Program-made: the position numbers and the translations under genes
Shown: positions 17,826 to 26,639 of the stretch, one piece after another
How the letters are laid out: each line of letters begins with the position of its first letter
How positions within the stretch are numbered: the first letter of the stretch is position 1
Source of the DNA: Eshraghiella sp051880035
GTDB lineage: Bacteria > Bacillota > Clostridia > Lachnospirales > Lachnospiraceae
NCBI GenBank assembly: GCA_051880035.1
Contig: JBJENE010000003.1
Span: 112,479 to 176,478, forward strand
Reading direction: 5' to 3'
DNA: 64,000 nucleotides
The notes under the pieces: model-generated
The model's database searches: none
The model's input: the letters and a program-made list of their open reading frames with translations, nothing else
What the model was told of the DNA's origin: nothing

Positions 17826-18968
17826 TTACAGGTTCGGAATTTTTAATTCCATTCCTATCAGAAGGTCTCCTGCTGAAGCCATTCCGTTATAATCAAGTAT
17901 GTTCTGGATATATGTATTCTTTTCTTCACCGTAATATTTCTTACATATTCCGCTTAAGGTATCACCCTGCTGAACAATGTATACCTGATAAGGAGGCTCT
18001 GTCTCTACAGGCTTCGTAGTTTCTTCTTTCTTAGTGGTTTCCTCAGGTTTTGTAGTGGTCTCCTCAGGCTTCTTCGTGGTCTCTTCAGGCTTTTTGGTGG
18101 TCTCCTCCTGTACAGGTGTGGTGGCCTCTGCTGTGGTAACATCCCCCGGTACTTCGTTTACCGGAGTAGTAACCGATGTAGCCTCTGCGTTAGCTTCCTG
18201 AACGGTTGGTTTATTAATGTTCTTCATCTTATCGTAGCTGTTAATACTGTTAAGTCCCACAACAAGAACTACAATAATTAACACCATACTTACGGCATAT
18301 ATAAATGTAAGATGTTTTTTCATATGACTTGATGTGGCCGGCTTCTTTTCCTGAATCGCCTTTCTGTAACGGCCTTCTCCGTCGTCGTTTAGAGGTTTGG
18401 TGCCTCTCATATCGGCCATATATGCCTGCATCTTCTCATTCCGTTCATAATAAACCACATATCCGGCAAGCAGCGTGAGTTTACCGCCTACCCTGCCGTA
18501 CATTTTCTCTTCTCCGTTATCCGGATTAAACATGAAAAATACCGTATCTTCACCACTGAAATTATCATTATGTGCTTTTTCAATGATAAACATATCGCTC
18601 TCTGTTATCTTATTAGATACAAGATACCATCCGAGTATTTCCATGTCATTAAAATACTGGCTGATACGGCCTTTAACAACCGGCCATGTCTCTTCCGTAA
18701 AGGCAATACGGTCTGAAAATACCGCTGCATTCGGCACCTCAAGTACACCTTTGATAAAAGAATATACCGTGTCCCCATCTTTTTTGGTTTCACCGAGGAG
18801 AACGCCGACAACTCCGTCCTCATCCTCATCCACATGTAACTCTTTTATGTAGGAGTACGCATAATCCTCTATAAAAACTTTTCTGGGCTCTCTGTCCTGT
18901 CCTATCTGCTTAATATTTTTGGGAAGGGTAATTCCGTTTTTACCATTGCGTTCATAAATTATTTCCAC
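17826..18968 (-). CDS. LysM protein with an MPN/JAB-like cytoplasmic domain
   Basis: 380 residues. Order: a domain at about 32-135 resembling a JAB/MPN fold (GVVGVLLGETKKDGDTVYSF, a loop, then ILGWYLVSNKITESDM), one membrane helix (220-239), a Thr/Glu/Lys/Pro linker with repeated EETTKKP units (about 287-325) and a C-terminal LysM (329-378, YIVQQGDTLSGICKKYYG). In active JAMM proteases the WY segment is followed by HSHP; here it is LVSN, so zinc ligands are missing. I chose GTG 18968 because GGAGG is eight bases upstream; the TTG at 18983 would overlap that site. Likely anchors a cytoplasmic binding module to peptidoglycan. Confidence 0.8.
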   Translation of the reverse strand: MEIIYERNGKNGITLPKNIKQIGQDREPRKVFIEDYAYSYIKELHVDEDEDGVVGVLLGETKKDGDTVYSFIKGVLEVPNAAVFSDRIAFTEETWPVVKGRISQYFNDMEILGWYLVSNKITESDMFIIEKAHNDNFSGEDTVFFMFNPDNGEEKMYGRVGGKLTLLAGYVVYYERNEKMQAYMADMRGTKPLNDDGEGRYRKAIQEKKPATSSHMKKHLTFIYAVSMVLIIVVLVVGLNSINSYDKMKNINKPTVQEANAEATSVTTPVNEVPGDVTTAEATTPVQEETTKKPEETTKKPEETTTKPEETTKKEETTKPVETEPPYQVYIVQQGDTLSGICKKYYGEEKNTYIQNILDYNGMASAGDLLIGMELKIPNL

Positions 18969-18985
18969 AACATATACCTCCAAGC

Positions 18986-19040
18986 TTAATTTATCTCATT
19001 AAACCACTATAGACTATCACAATATACAAATTGATTTTAT
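18986..19040. repeat. 55-bp sequence left of the scaffold gap
   Basis: The last 55 bases before the N run (TTAATTTATCTCATTAAACC at the start) are identical to the first 55 bases after it. This fits two contigs that share an unmerged overlap. Confidence 0.95.
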
Positions 19041-19140
19041 NNNNNNNNNNNNNNNNNNNNNNNNNNNNNNNNNNNNNNNNNNNNNNNNNNNNNNNNNNNN
19101 NNNNNNNNNNNNNNNNNNNNNNNNNNNNNNNNNNNNNNNN
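19041..19140. other. Assembly gap, 100 N
   Basis: Exactly 100 N, the conventional placeholder for a gap of unknown length. Identical 55-base flanks suggest that the true gap may be zero or negative. The rest of 18984-19398 is AT-rich and holds no gene I can support. Confidence 0.97.
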
Positions 19141-19195
19141 TTAATTTATCTCATTAAACCACTATAGACTATCACAATATACAAATTGATTTTAT
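19141..19195. repeat. 55-bp sequence right of the scaffold gap
   Basis: Exact copy of 18986-19040. Confidence 0.95.
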
Positions 19196-19398
19196 CATTT
19201 TCTGTCGTTAAAATCATCTGTTTTTTTGACTTTTTAGGGTTATTCCCACATTATTCCTTTCAATCTGAGTATTATTTTATCCAGGCTGTGTTTTTTTGTC
19301 ATATTTTCCCGAGAAAAAAATACATAAATCCGGGGATTTTTCCGTACACTCTTATTAGTATCTAAAAATCAAACTAATTATGAAAGGATTCAGTTCCT

Positions 19399-20001
19399 AT
19401 GGTTCAAGCCAAATCCGTACTGCCGCTTTCCGGTCATTCATCAGAAAAGATACTTCCCCGGATTTCGTATTTTGATGCGGCACTGCAAAAATCTTCATTT
19501 GATCTTAAGGAACAGCTTCTTGTGCTGCTTAAGTCGCATCATCTGTATGACAGGGAATTTGTTCTTCTGTGTATAGGCAGTGACCGTTCCACCGGGGACA
19601 GTTTAGGTCCCATCGTAGGATATAAACTGGAAAAATATCATCTTTCCAATGTAACAATTTACGGCACCCTGAACGAACCCGTTCATGCCGCCAATCTTGC
19701 CGAAAAGCTTGAGTATATAAATTTGCAGCATAAAAATCCCTTTGTTCTGGCAATTGACGCTTCTCTCGGTACCAAAGAGCATATAGGCTATGTTACATTA
19801 TGTGACGGTCCTTTAAAACCGGGACTTGGTGTCAATAAAACCCTTCCGAATGTGGGTGACATACACATTACGGGAATCGTAAATTTCTCCGGTATGATGG
19901 AATCACTGCTTCTTCAGACCACAAGACTTTCCAAGGTCATGCAGCTTGCAGATATGATAGCCAAAGCCGTACTTTACGGAATAACCGAATATTACAACTG
20001 A
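19399..20001 (+). CDS. yyaC: YyaC-family spore protease-like protein
   Basis: 200 residues. The motifs VLLCIGSDRSTGDSLGPIVG, TIYGTLNEPVHAANL and VLAIDASLG match YyaC, a protein with the fold of the germination protease GPR, found in endospore formers and under sporulation control in Bacillus. Its substrate is unproven. A preceding GAAAGGA lies about 11 bases from the ATG. The gene stands alone on the plus strand and ends at a strong bidirectional hairpin. Presence suggests a spore-forming ancestry; it does not prove sporulation. Confidence 0.87.
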   Translation: MVQAKSVLPLSGHSSEKILPRISYFDAALQKSSFDLKEQLLVLLKSHHLYDREFVLLCIGSDRSTGDSLGPIVGYKLEKYHLSNVTIYGTLNEPVHAANLAEKLEYINLQHKNPFVLAIDASLGTKEHIGYVTLCDGPLKPGLGVNKTLPNVGDIHITGIVNFSGMMESLLLQTTRLSKVMQLADMIAKAVLYGITEYYN

Positions 20002-20013
20002 TTTATGGAAAGT

Positions 20014-20054
20014 AAAAGTGCTGTCCGTTAATATTAACCCGTGACAGCACTTTT
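20014..20054. terminator. Bidirectional terminator between yyaC and the coiled-coil gene
   Basis: AAAAGTGCTGTC (20014-20025) and GACAGCACTTTT (20043-20054) form a perfect 12-base stem with T-runs on both strands, serving the convergent genes. Confidence 0.88.
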
Positions 20055-20059
20055 GTGTA

Positions 20060-21178
20060 TTATTTATTATCTGATACTTTGTAAACATTAATCGCTTCCG
20101 CAACAGAGGCCGCCCTGCCGGTTTCCATAATGGAAAGGAGTGCATCCACTTTCTCGGCCGAAGCAAATTCTTTTCCCATATATGCTTCATATTCCGTAGA
20201 AAGCTTAAACGAAAGTTCTTTAAGCTTTTCTTCCAGAGCAGCATTATTGTTTTCCGATTCTTTAAGTCCTGCTTCGATTTCATTAATCTTAGGAAGCTCC
20301 CTTCCCTCAATCTCCGAAATTATCTCAAACTTGGTGGAAGCGTCAAAATTCTTAAGTGCCTCCTCCTTATTCGCCGTTATTTTCTCTATGTCCGCGCGTA
20401 TCTCGTTAAGCTTGGAATCATAATCTTCCAATCCGTACATTTCTTCATTCTTGTCCTTACGGATTGAACGGGCAATTTTCTTAATCTGCTTCTTATTGCC
20501 GGCAATTCCGTCCTTAAGCTTGCGGATTTCCTTCAAAGCTTCAAGATGTTTATGTTTTGTTTTATCGTTAATAAGCTTGTATATGAAAAATACTATAAGG
20601 ATTACAACAAAATATATGAGGGCAAATGAAGCTATTTCGTATTTATCAGGAAGTTTTTCCATCGGAAGCAGAATATATACAGCTCCCGGAAGAAGCAGAA
20701 AAGCAGCAATTATCGTAAGTGCGCATACGAAAACTTCTCCTGCTCCTTTTGTAAAATAGAGCATGAAATAGTATGTGCTTCCGCAGAATTTAGGAAGCTT
20801 CTCAGCTTTAAGGGATGCCTTGATATTTTTCTTTAACTCTGCATTCTGGGATGTTAAGTCCGATGTCTCCTCGGCAATACGCTCCTTAATGCCTTTCTCT
20901 TTGGCTTTCTCACGCTTGCCTTTAATTCTTTTAAGTTTATCTTCATCCTTATCAATTTCGGAATTAAAGCTTTCTTCTACGGCACTTCGTCTTTTCTTAA
21001 CCGTACTGTCAATATTATCCTGAAGATTCTTTCTGGCAGTCTGAAGTTCTTTCTCAAGCTGCGCTGCCATGGCTTTCCCCTGCCGGAAATCTGTCTGGGC
21101 CTTGGCACTTTGTTCCATAAGTTCTTTATACTGCACAAGCTCATTCATTCCGCCTGATAAAATGCTGTTCTCCTCCAA
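20060..21178 (-). CDS. Coiled-coil membrane protein of unknown function
   Basis: 372 residues not matched to a named family. A long charged coiled coil (about 5-130, rich in Glu/Lys/Arg), two adjacent membrane helices (about 148-170 and 185-205) and a second coiled coil (about 215-345). Two helical arms flanking a membrane hairpin suggest a scaffold or membrane-tethered spacer. The open frame extends to 21256, but TTG 21178 has GGAGG eight bases upstream while nothing supports the longer form. It stands as a single-gene unit ending at the shared terminator with yyaC. Confidence 0.75.
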   Translation of the reverse strand: MEENSILSGGMNELVQYKELMEQSAKAQTDFRQGKAMAAQLEKELQTARKNLQDNIDSTVKKRRSAVEESFNSEIDKDEDKLKRIKGKREKAKEKGIKERIAEETSDLTSQNAELKKNIKASLKAEKLPKFCGSTYYFMLYFTKGAGEVFVCALTIIAAFLLLPGAVYILLPMEKLPDKYEIASFALIYFVVILIVFFIYKLINDKTKHKHLEALKEIRKLKDGIAGNKKQIKKIARSIRKDKNEEMYGLEDYDSKLNEIRADIEKITANKEEALKNFDASTKFEIISEIEGRELPKINEIEAGLKESENNNAALEEKLKELSFKLSTEYEAYMGKEFASAEKVDALLSIMETGRAASVAEAINVYKVSDNK

Positions 21179-21261
21179 GTTGTATTCCTCCTTATTCACA
21201 CAAATAGTTTTATCCCATATATATTTTATTATAAAACATTTGTGTGTACGGAACAAGTATT

Positions 21262-22329
21262 TTATACTTCGATCTTCATATCTCCGTCTTTAATCCATCC
21301 TGCTTTGCGCATTCCCTTTGAAATAGCAAATGTGATTATTGCAGGAAGCACAAAATGCATAAGGGCTATCTCTCCCAGGGCAACAAGCGGAGTAACTCCT
21401 TCACCTACCATGGTGGCATATGCGGAGAACTGTCCTACAAGTCCTGAAGTTCCCATTCCTGAGCCGACTGCATTACTGTGCATTTTAAAAAGCATGGTCG
21501 ATACCGGAGCCAGCACTATACTGGAAACGATAGGCGGTATCCATATTTTAGGATTCTTAATGATATTCGGCATCTGAAGCATGGAGGTTCCTATACCCTG
21601 TGAAATAAGTCCTCCTACTTTGTTTTCCTTATAACTCATAACCGCAAATCCTACCATCTGACAGCAGCAGCCTATTGTGGCAGCACCTGCCGCAAGTCCG
21701 TTAAGTCCCAGCATAACACCTATTGCAGCCGAGCTGATAGGCAGAGTAAGGAAAATACCCATAAGAGTGGATACAATGATTCCTCCGATAATCGGATGCT
21801 GCTCAACACTTATGGAAATAAGTCCGCCAAGCCATGTTGTGAAAATTTCAATATACGGTCCTGTCAGAAATGCTATCGCGGAACCTGCCGCAATTGACAA
21901 AAGCGGCGTAAGAATAATATCCACAGGCGTCTTTCCAGAGATAAGATGTCCCACTTCAATGGCAACATATGCTGCGATAAAAGCACTCAACGGGTTGCCG
22001 GGTTTACCTAAAACAAACGCTCCGGTAAGTTCAAGTGTTTCCGGAGAAAAAGCCGTAGGAAAAGCACCTATCATACCTACAACGGCAGCCGATACGGTTA
22101 CTAACGGTCCTTCTTTATATTTACTTGCAACGCCTACACCGATACCTGCACCCATAAGCATTTTGGCAACATTGCTGGCATATGTAAGATACCTGCCTAT
22201 ATTGCCCGGAACAAAAGAAGCAACCTGTCCCACAATGGTTCCTATTATGAGCGTAGCAAAAAGGCCCAGTGCCATTCCGCTCAATCCGTCAATAAATACA
22301 CGGTGTAAATATTTTTTAATTCCTTTCAT
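21262..22329 (-). CDS. PTS EIIC type 2 / PfoR-like membrane protein
   Basis: 355-residue polytopic protein, about nine to ten helices, very rich in Gly/Ala/Ile. Stretches such as KTPVDIILTPLLSIAAGSAIAFLTGP and GLAAGAATIGCCCQMVGFAVMSYKEN fit the PTS_EIIC_2/PfoR family, which carries no EIIA or EIIB domain. Such stand-alone proteins have no proven transport substrate. It lies 75 bases downstream of niaR on the same strand, so a link to nicotinate or NAD metabolism is possible but unproven. Start ATG 22329 has AGGAG eight bases upstream; the frame opening at 22347 has no such site. Confidence 0.82.
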   Translation of the reverse strand: MKGIKKYLHRVFIDGLSGMALGLFATLIIGTIVGQVASFVPGNIGRYLTYASNVAKMLMGAGIGVGVASKYKEGPLVTVSAAVVGMIGAFPTAFSPETLELTGAFVLGKPGNPLSAFIAAYVAIEVGHLISGKTPVDIILTPLLSIAAGSAIAFLTGPYIEIFTTWLGGLISISVEQHPIIGGIIVSTLMGIFLTLPISSAAIGVMLGLNGLAAGAATIGCCCQMVGFAVMSYKENKVGGLISQGIGTSMLQMPNIIKNPKIWIPPIVSSIVLAPVSTMLFKMHSNAVGSGMGTSGLVGQFSAYATMVGEGVTPLVALGEIALMHFVLPAIITFAISKGMRKAGWIKDGDMKIEV

Positions 22330-22403
22330 ATAAAAATCTCCTGTCAATCATTGAATATTCAGCTGTCTTGTCAGCTGTAAGCAATATTAGCACACTACCG
22401 GTT

Positions 22404-22916
22404 TTAAATCAAGTATCCCTTTATTTTTAATTCATTTTCGATAGCGTCCAGAATTTCCTCTGATTCCGCCGATACGGTATGGTAATGATATCCGTTGGTC
22501 AGAAGATTCAAAGGTTTGGAGCGTGGAAGATTGATTTTACCCATAAAATCCGCTACATCCCTTCTTGTGGAAATGCTCAAATCGGCCGCAATCTGCCCAT
22601 AAACCTCATGCTCCACAATAACATCCAGAACCTTTCCGCCGTTGTCAACCATAATATTTAATTCATCCTGCATTTCTTCATCCGTATGGCGAACATGAAA
22701 AATACGGTTTTTCCTTGCTTTATCCGGTTCAAAAAACAAATACCCCTTGTTGGTAGACAAAATGTTTTTGTCGGTAGCACGCAAAAGAGCTACATCCTGA
22801 ACAATAATCTGTCTGCTCACATTCAGCATACCGGCAAGTCCGGTTCCCGAAACAGGCTCGCTGCTGTTTTTCAGTATTTCAATTATTTTTTCCCTGCGTT
22901 CTCTTCCTTCCATCAA
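22404..22916 (-). CDS. niaR: NiaR-type niacin-responsive transcriptional repressor
   Basis: 170 residues: an N-terminal HTH_11 winged helix (REKIIEILKNSSEPVSGTGL, then NVSRQIIVQDVALLRA, about 7-48) and a C-terminal 3H domain whose conserved His residues appear in VRHTDEE, VEHEVYGQI and GYHYHTV. NiaR proteins bind nicotinic acid and repress NAD synthesis or niacin uptake genes. Here no nad gene is visible; the only downstream gene is the EIIC-like protein. A perfect ACATAT-N4-ATATGT dyad overlaps its promoter region and could be its operator. Confidence 0.87.
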   Translation of the reverse strand: MMEGRERREKIIEILKNSSEPVSGTGLAGMLNVSRQIIVQDVALLRATDKNILSTNKGYLFFEPDKARKNRIFHVRHTDEEMQDELNIMVDNGGKVLDVIVEHEVYGQIAADLSISTRRDVADFMGKINLPRSKPLNLLTNGYHYHTVSAESEEILDAIENELKIKGYLI

Positions 22917-22952
22917 TATTTCCTCTTATATTCCCGTTCTTAAAACGTTTTT

Positions 22953-22975
22953 ATTATAGACATATTAGCATATGT
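22953..22975 (-). promoter_or_regulatory. Putative niaR promoter -10 with overlapping dyad
   Basis: Minus-strand TATAAT (22953-22958) directly follows the perfect inverted repeat ACATAT-GCTA-ATATGT (22960-22975). The overlap suggests an operator, possibly NiaR itself. No good -35 was found. Confidence 0.45.
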
Positions 22976-23073
22976 TGCTGTCATAAATCCATACGCTTTT
23001 TAAAAATATACTAGCCTTACCGGAACAAATGGGATATACTTCTATATAAATCATTATTTCCCGGAGGTCTGTT

Positions 23074-23343
23074 ATGTTCAGAATGTGGTGCAAAATTTTC
23101 CATGATAACCATTTAATTAAGGATACTGTTATTGAAAATCCCGATATGACCATTACCCGGACCAAAAAAGTTCTTGACGGTCTTAATGATGCCTGCCGTC
23201 ATTTTGACCTTTCCGTGCCTCTCTGGCTTGATAAAACAGTTGATGAATTCCGCAGACATGACAAAGCCCACTTCTATCAGGACAACTTTGTGGAAACCAT
23301 TGATTTTGACTATCTTGAAATCCATGTAATCGAAGAAGATTAA
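23074..23343 (+). CDS. Small conserved hypothetical protein
   Basis: 89 residues, not recognised as a named family. It has a strong GGAGG ribosome site 8 bases before the ATG, its own terminator and a well-ordered composition (MFRMWCKIFHDNHLIKDTVI, CRHFDLSVPLWLDKTVDEF, YLEIHVIEED), which argues that it is real. No signal peptide or membrane segment. The acidic C-terminus and His/Asp content give no functional clue. Confidence 0.75.
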   Translation: MFRMWCKIFHDNHLIKDTVIENPDMTITRTKKVLDGLNDACRHFDLSVPLWLDKTVDEFRRHDKAHFYQDNFVETIDFDYLEIHVIEED

Positions 23344-23355
23344 TTTCTTAACAAA

Positions 23356-23397
23356 AATAAGGAAACCAACCACATTACTGTGACCGATTTCCTTATT
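23356..23397. terminator. Bidirectional terminator between the small ORF and pgi
   Basis: AATAAGGAAA (23356-23365) pairs with TTTCCTTATT (23388-23397); it serves two convergent genes. Confidence 0.7.
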
Positions 23398-23414
23398 GTA
23401 TAATCACATATTAT

Positions 23415-24767
23415 TTATTTGCCCAGTCTTGCAAGAATCTCTTCACGCTCTTTTTCATATCCCGGTTTACCAAGAAGCGCAAACATGTTTTTCTTATAGC
23501 TTTCAACTCCCGGCTGGTTAAACGGATTAACGCCAAGAAGATATCCGCTTACGCCGCAGGCAAATTCGAAGAAGTAGAAAAGCTCTCCAAGATAAAACTC
23601 ATTCTGTTCAGGAATATTAACCATAAAGTTAGGAACCTGTCCGTCGGTATGGGCTACAACCACACCGTTCATTGCACTCTTGTTAACAAAGTCCACACTC
23701 TTTCCGGCAAGGTAATTAAGTCCGTCAAGGTCATTGTCTTCAAGTCCGAGGAAAAGCTCATGCTTTGGCTTCTCTACATTAAGGACTGTCTCAAACATGA
23801 TTCTTGTACCATCCTGAATAAACTGTCCCAAAGAATGCAGATCTGTTGTAAAATCACATGCAGTAGGGAAAATTCCTTTGTTATCCTTGCCTTCACTTTC
23901 TCCGAAAAGCTGTTTCCACCATTCAGATACATAATGAAGACTTGGCTCGTAATTGGCTACTATTTCGATTTTCTTTCCTTTTCTTAAAAGGTTGTTTCTT
24001 GCTGCAGCATATAATAATGCGTCATTCTCTTCAAAATCTTTTTCAAGTGCAAGCTTTCTTCCTTCTGCCGCACCGTTCATGAGACTGTCAATGTCTGCTC
24101 CGCTTGCTGCGATAGGCAAAAGACCTACTGCAGTCAGCACTGAGAATCTTCCTCCTACATCATCAGGAACGACAAATGTTTCATATCCTTCTGCGGTGGC
24201 AAGGTTCTTAAGTGCACCCTTAGCCTTATCTGTAGTAGCATAAATTCTCTTAACTGATTCATCATGTCCGTATTTCTTTTCAAGCATTTCCTTGAAAATA
24301 CGGAATGCGATTGCCGGTTCGGTAGTTGTACCGGACTTGGATATAATATTAACAGAAAAATCTCTGTCTCCTATAACCTCTATAAGCTCTGAAATATATG
24401 AGCTGCTGATGTTATTTCCTACATAATAAATCTCAGGAGCCTTTCTCTGATCCTTGGTAATATTGTTATAAAAACCGTGTCTCAGAAATTCAATTGCGGC
24501 TCTTGCTCCAAGATAGGAACCTCCGATACCGATTACAAGTAACACATCAGAGTCTGACTGAATCTTTTTAGCTGCATTTTTGATTCTTTCAAACTCTTCT
24601 TTATCATAATTTACCGGAAGATCAATCCATCCCAAAAAATCATTGCCTGCTCCGGTTCTGCCAACAAGCTGTTCCTTCGCATCCAATGTAAGTTTCTTCA
24701 TATAATCCATCTCGTGAGGTGCAATAAACCCTGCAGCCTTAGAGTAATCAAATGTAATTTTTGACAT
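23415..24767 (-). CDS. pgi: Glucose-6-phosphate isomerase
   Basis: 450 residues, the compact Firmicute length. Cytoplasmic glycolytic enzyme interconverting glucose-6-phosphate and fructose-6-phosphate. Sugar-phosphate-binding motifs are visible: IGGSYLGARAAI (81-92), SKSGTTTE (143-150) and DDVGGRFSV (202-210), plus HSLGQFIQDGTR further on. Single-gene unit with ATG 24767 after GGAG. Nothing unusual. Confidence 0.97.
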   Translation of the reverse strand: MSKITFDYSKAAGFIAPHEMDYMKKLTLDAKEQLVGRTGAGNDFLGWIDLPVNYDKEEFERIKNAAKKIQSDSDVLLVIGIGGSYLGARAAIEFLRHGFYNNITKDQRKAPEIYYVGNNISSSYISELIEVIGDRDFSVNIISKSGTTTEPAIAFRIFKEMLEKKYGHDESVKRIYATTDKAKGALKNLATAEGYETFVVPDDVGGRFSVLTAVGLLPIAASGADIDSLMNGAAEGRKLALEKDFEENDALLYAAARNNLLRKGKKIEIVANYEPSLHYVSEWWKQLFGESEGKDNKGIFPTACDFTTDLHSLGQFIQDGTRIMFETVLNVEKPKHELFLGLEDNDLDGLNYLAGKSVDFVNKSAMNGVVVAHTDGQVPNFMVNIPEQNEFYLGELFYFFEFACGVSGYLLGVNPFNQPGVESYKKNMFALLGKPGYEKEREEILARLGK

Positions 24768-24837
24768 ATTTCTATTCTCCTTAGTTCATTCTATTAAATT
24801 AAACCAATCTATATTATAGTCAATTGTTTTACATTTA

Positions 24838-25476
24838 TCAACCCAAATATTCCTGTAAAATTTCGTCAATTACCTTCTTTTCTTCGTCAGAAAGCCCCAT
24901 AAAGCGGTCATTAGTTATTTTTTCCGTAAAAATCGGCTCACTTTCCCTCTCATAATCCATATCTGATTTGTATGAATCCTTTTGGGTCTGTTCGCTTTCC
25001 GCCTCCAGAGTGGCTGCTAAGAGATGATTTTCAAAATAATCAACAATATTTACCGTAATCTGTTTTTTCTTTCCCGGAACATCAATCATACGCCTGCTGC
25101 CGAGTAAAATGTACATCGCAAGAAATCCGATAAGAAGGTACTCCATGGCGTGGGACTTGTCCGTCAGGGCTCCCAAACCGCCACAGATTACACAGACTCC
25201 GCTGCAGAATGAAGAAAGCTTTTCATATGCACGCAGGCTCAGCCCGTGCTTTTTATATTTATTCAGATACTTTCCCGCAAACGCTTCCGTATTATGAATT
25301 TCATGTCCTATTTTAAGGTAGTTCTTATATTTGCTTTTCATTTGTCTGAGAAATGTATTTTGGGTGCTATCCATACTTGACGCATCATTTTCCAGTTCAT
25401 TTACTATATTTCTCAAAGATGTATTTACAAGTATTCCCACCAAAAAAGCGGCTGCTGCCATTACAAAAAAATACAT
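24838..25476 (-). CDS. Hypothetical membrane protein with acidic C-terminus
   Basis: 212 residues, family not recognised. An N-terminal membrane helix (1-18), a basic helical region (about 40-75), two central helices (about 88-125, with GVCVICGGLGALTDK between) and an acidic C-terminal tail ending LSDEEKKVIDEILQEYLG, which looks like a short helical interaction motif. It sits just before pgi and mtnN with no operonic logic. Start ATG 25476 follows GGGAGGG five bases away. Confidence 0.7.
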   Translation of the reverse strand: MYFFVMAAAAFLVGILVNTSLRNIVNELENDASSMDSTQNTFLRQMKSKYKNYLKIGHEIHNTEAFAGKYLNKYKKHGLSLRAYEKLSSFCSGVCVICGGLGALTDKSHAMEYLLIGFLAMYILLGSRRMIDVPGKKKQITVNIVDYFENHLLAATLEAESEQTQKDSYKSDMDYERESEPIFTEKITNDRFMGLSDEEKKVIDEILQEYLG

Positions 25477-25571
25477 ATGAACCCTCCCTGTACAGTTTTA
25501 GTACTATAATCATACCCATACAGAAAGGATACATAAAGACTTATCGTGCGGGAATTTCTCCCATCATACGA

Positions 25572-26264
25572 CTAAATCCGACCAAACATATTTTCAAGCA
25601 GTGCTACCGAATGGTCAATTGCCTTTCTCTCAAACTCTCCGTAATCCATGGATGCACTGTCGTCCGCTTTATCGGAAATTGCTCGGATAATCAAAAAAGG
25701 AATTCCGTTAAGATATGCCGCCTGGGCAATCGCTGCTCCTTCCATTTCCGTACAATATCCCTGAAACAGTGACACAAGTCTCTCTTTTGTGGATTTATCC
25801 GTAATAAACTGGTCTCCGCTTATCACTCTTCCCTCAAAAACATTTATCTGCGGAACCGCTTCCCTGCATGACTGTACCGCAAGGTCCCTAAGCTTCTTAT
25901 CTGCCTCAAATACAGATGTCTTCATTCTCGGAATCACTCCCGGCTTGTATCCGAAACCGGTTGCATCCATGTCATGTTGAAGTGCATCGGTGGAAATTAC
26001 CACATCTCCTATGTTAATTTCATTTTTTAATGAGCCGGCCACGCCTGTGTTAATGACACAATCCACATGAAAAAATGTTGCAAGAATCTGGGTGCATATC
26101 GCAGCATTTACTTTGCCGATACCGCTTCTTACCACAACGGTTTCTTTATCCTGTAACTTACCCTTATAAAATTTCATTTCCGCCATTTCAGTTGTTGCCA
26201 CATTTGTCATTTTCTTAACAATCTGGCTTATTTCTTCATCCATAGCACCTATAATTCCTACCAT
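25572..26264 (-). CDS. mtnN: 5'-methylthioadenosine/S-adenosylhomocysteine nucleosidase
   Basis: 230 residues, cytoplasmic. Cleaves adenine from methylthioadenosine, S-adenosylhomocysteine and 5'-deoxyadenosine. Diagnostic stretches: MVGIIGAMDEEISQI at the start, VNTGVAGSLKNEINIGDVVIS, EMEGAAIAQAAYLNGIPFLIIRAISDKADD near 170-200, with the catalytic Asp in ISDKAD. A strong GGAGG precedes the ATG. No luxS is visible in this window. Confidence 0.96.
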   Translation of the reverse strand: MVGIIGAMDEEISQIVKKMTNVATTEMAEMKFYKGKLQDKETVVVRSGIGKVNAAICTQILATFFHVDCVINTGVAGSLKNEINIGDVVISTDALQHDMDATGFGYKPGVIPRMKTSVFEADKKLRDLAVQSCREAVPQINVFEGRVISGDQFITDKSTKERLVSLFQGYCTEMEGAAIAQAAYLNGIPFLIIRAISDKADDSASMDYGEFERKAIDHSVALLENMFGRI

Positions 26265-26369
26265 TTTCTGACCTCCAAAGATTTTATGGAATGATTATAC
26301 CACTTTTATTTTACATATGCTATAATAATAAAATAAGTTAAAATCCAATGATTTTCCAAGGAGGTTAAT

Positions 26370-26621
26370 ATGTATAGTTATAAAACACAAGGAACCTGTT
26401 CACAGGAGATTTTGTTTGACATTGAAGGCGATATTATTAAATCGGTTGAATTTATAGGTGGATGCTCAGGTAATACACAGGGTGTTGCCCGTCTCGTTGA
26501 AGGTATGAAGGTTGAAGATGCCATTGCCAGGATGGAGGGAATCAGATGCGGTGCCAGACCTACCTCATGTCCTGATCAGCTGGCTAAAGCATTTAAGAAA
26601 TATTTAGCTTCACAAAATTAA
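26370..26621 (+). CDS. TSCPD domain protein (TIGR03905 type)
   Basis: 83 residues. The Cys motifs GGCSGNTQGV and IRCGARPTSCPDQL are the hallmark of the small TSCPD proteins, a domain also found at the C-terminus of class II ribonucleotide reductases and thought to bind metal. Free-standing copies are widespread in Clostridia and have no assigned role. It forms a two-gene unit with murG 18 bases downstream. Confidence 0.88.
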   Translation: MYSYKTQGTCSQEILFDIEGDIIKSVEFIGGCSGNTQGVARLVEGMKVEDAIARMEGIRCGARPTSCPDQLAKAFKKYLASQN

Positions 26622-26639
26622 TCTATCGAGGTTATTAAT

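Noticed and set aside
18000..18115. Short repeated DNA units that resemble a small CRISPR-like or satellite array
   Set aside because: They encode the EETTKKP linker of the LysM protein, in frame throughout, with no spacers.
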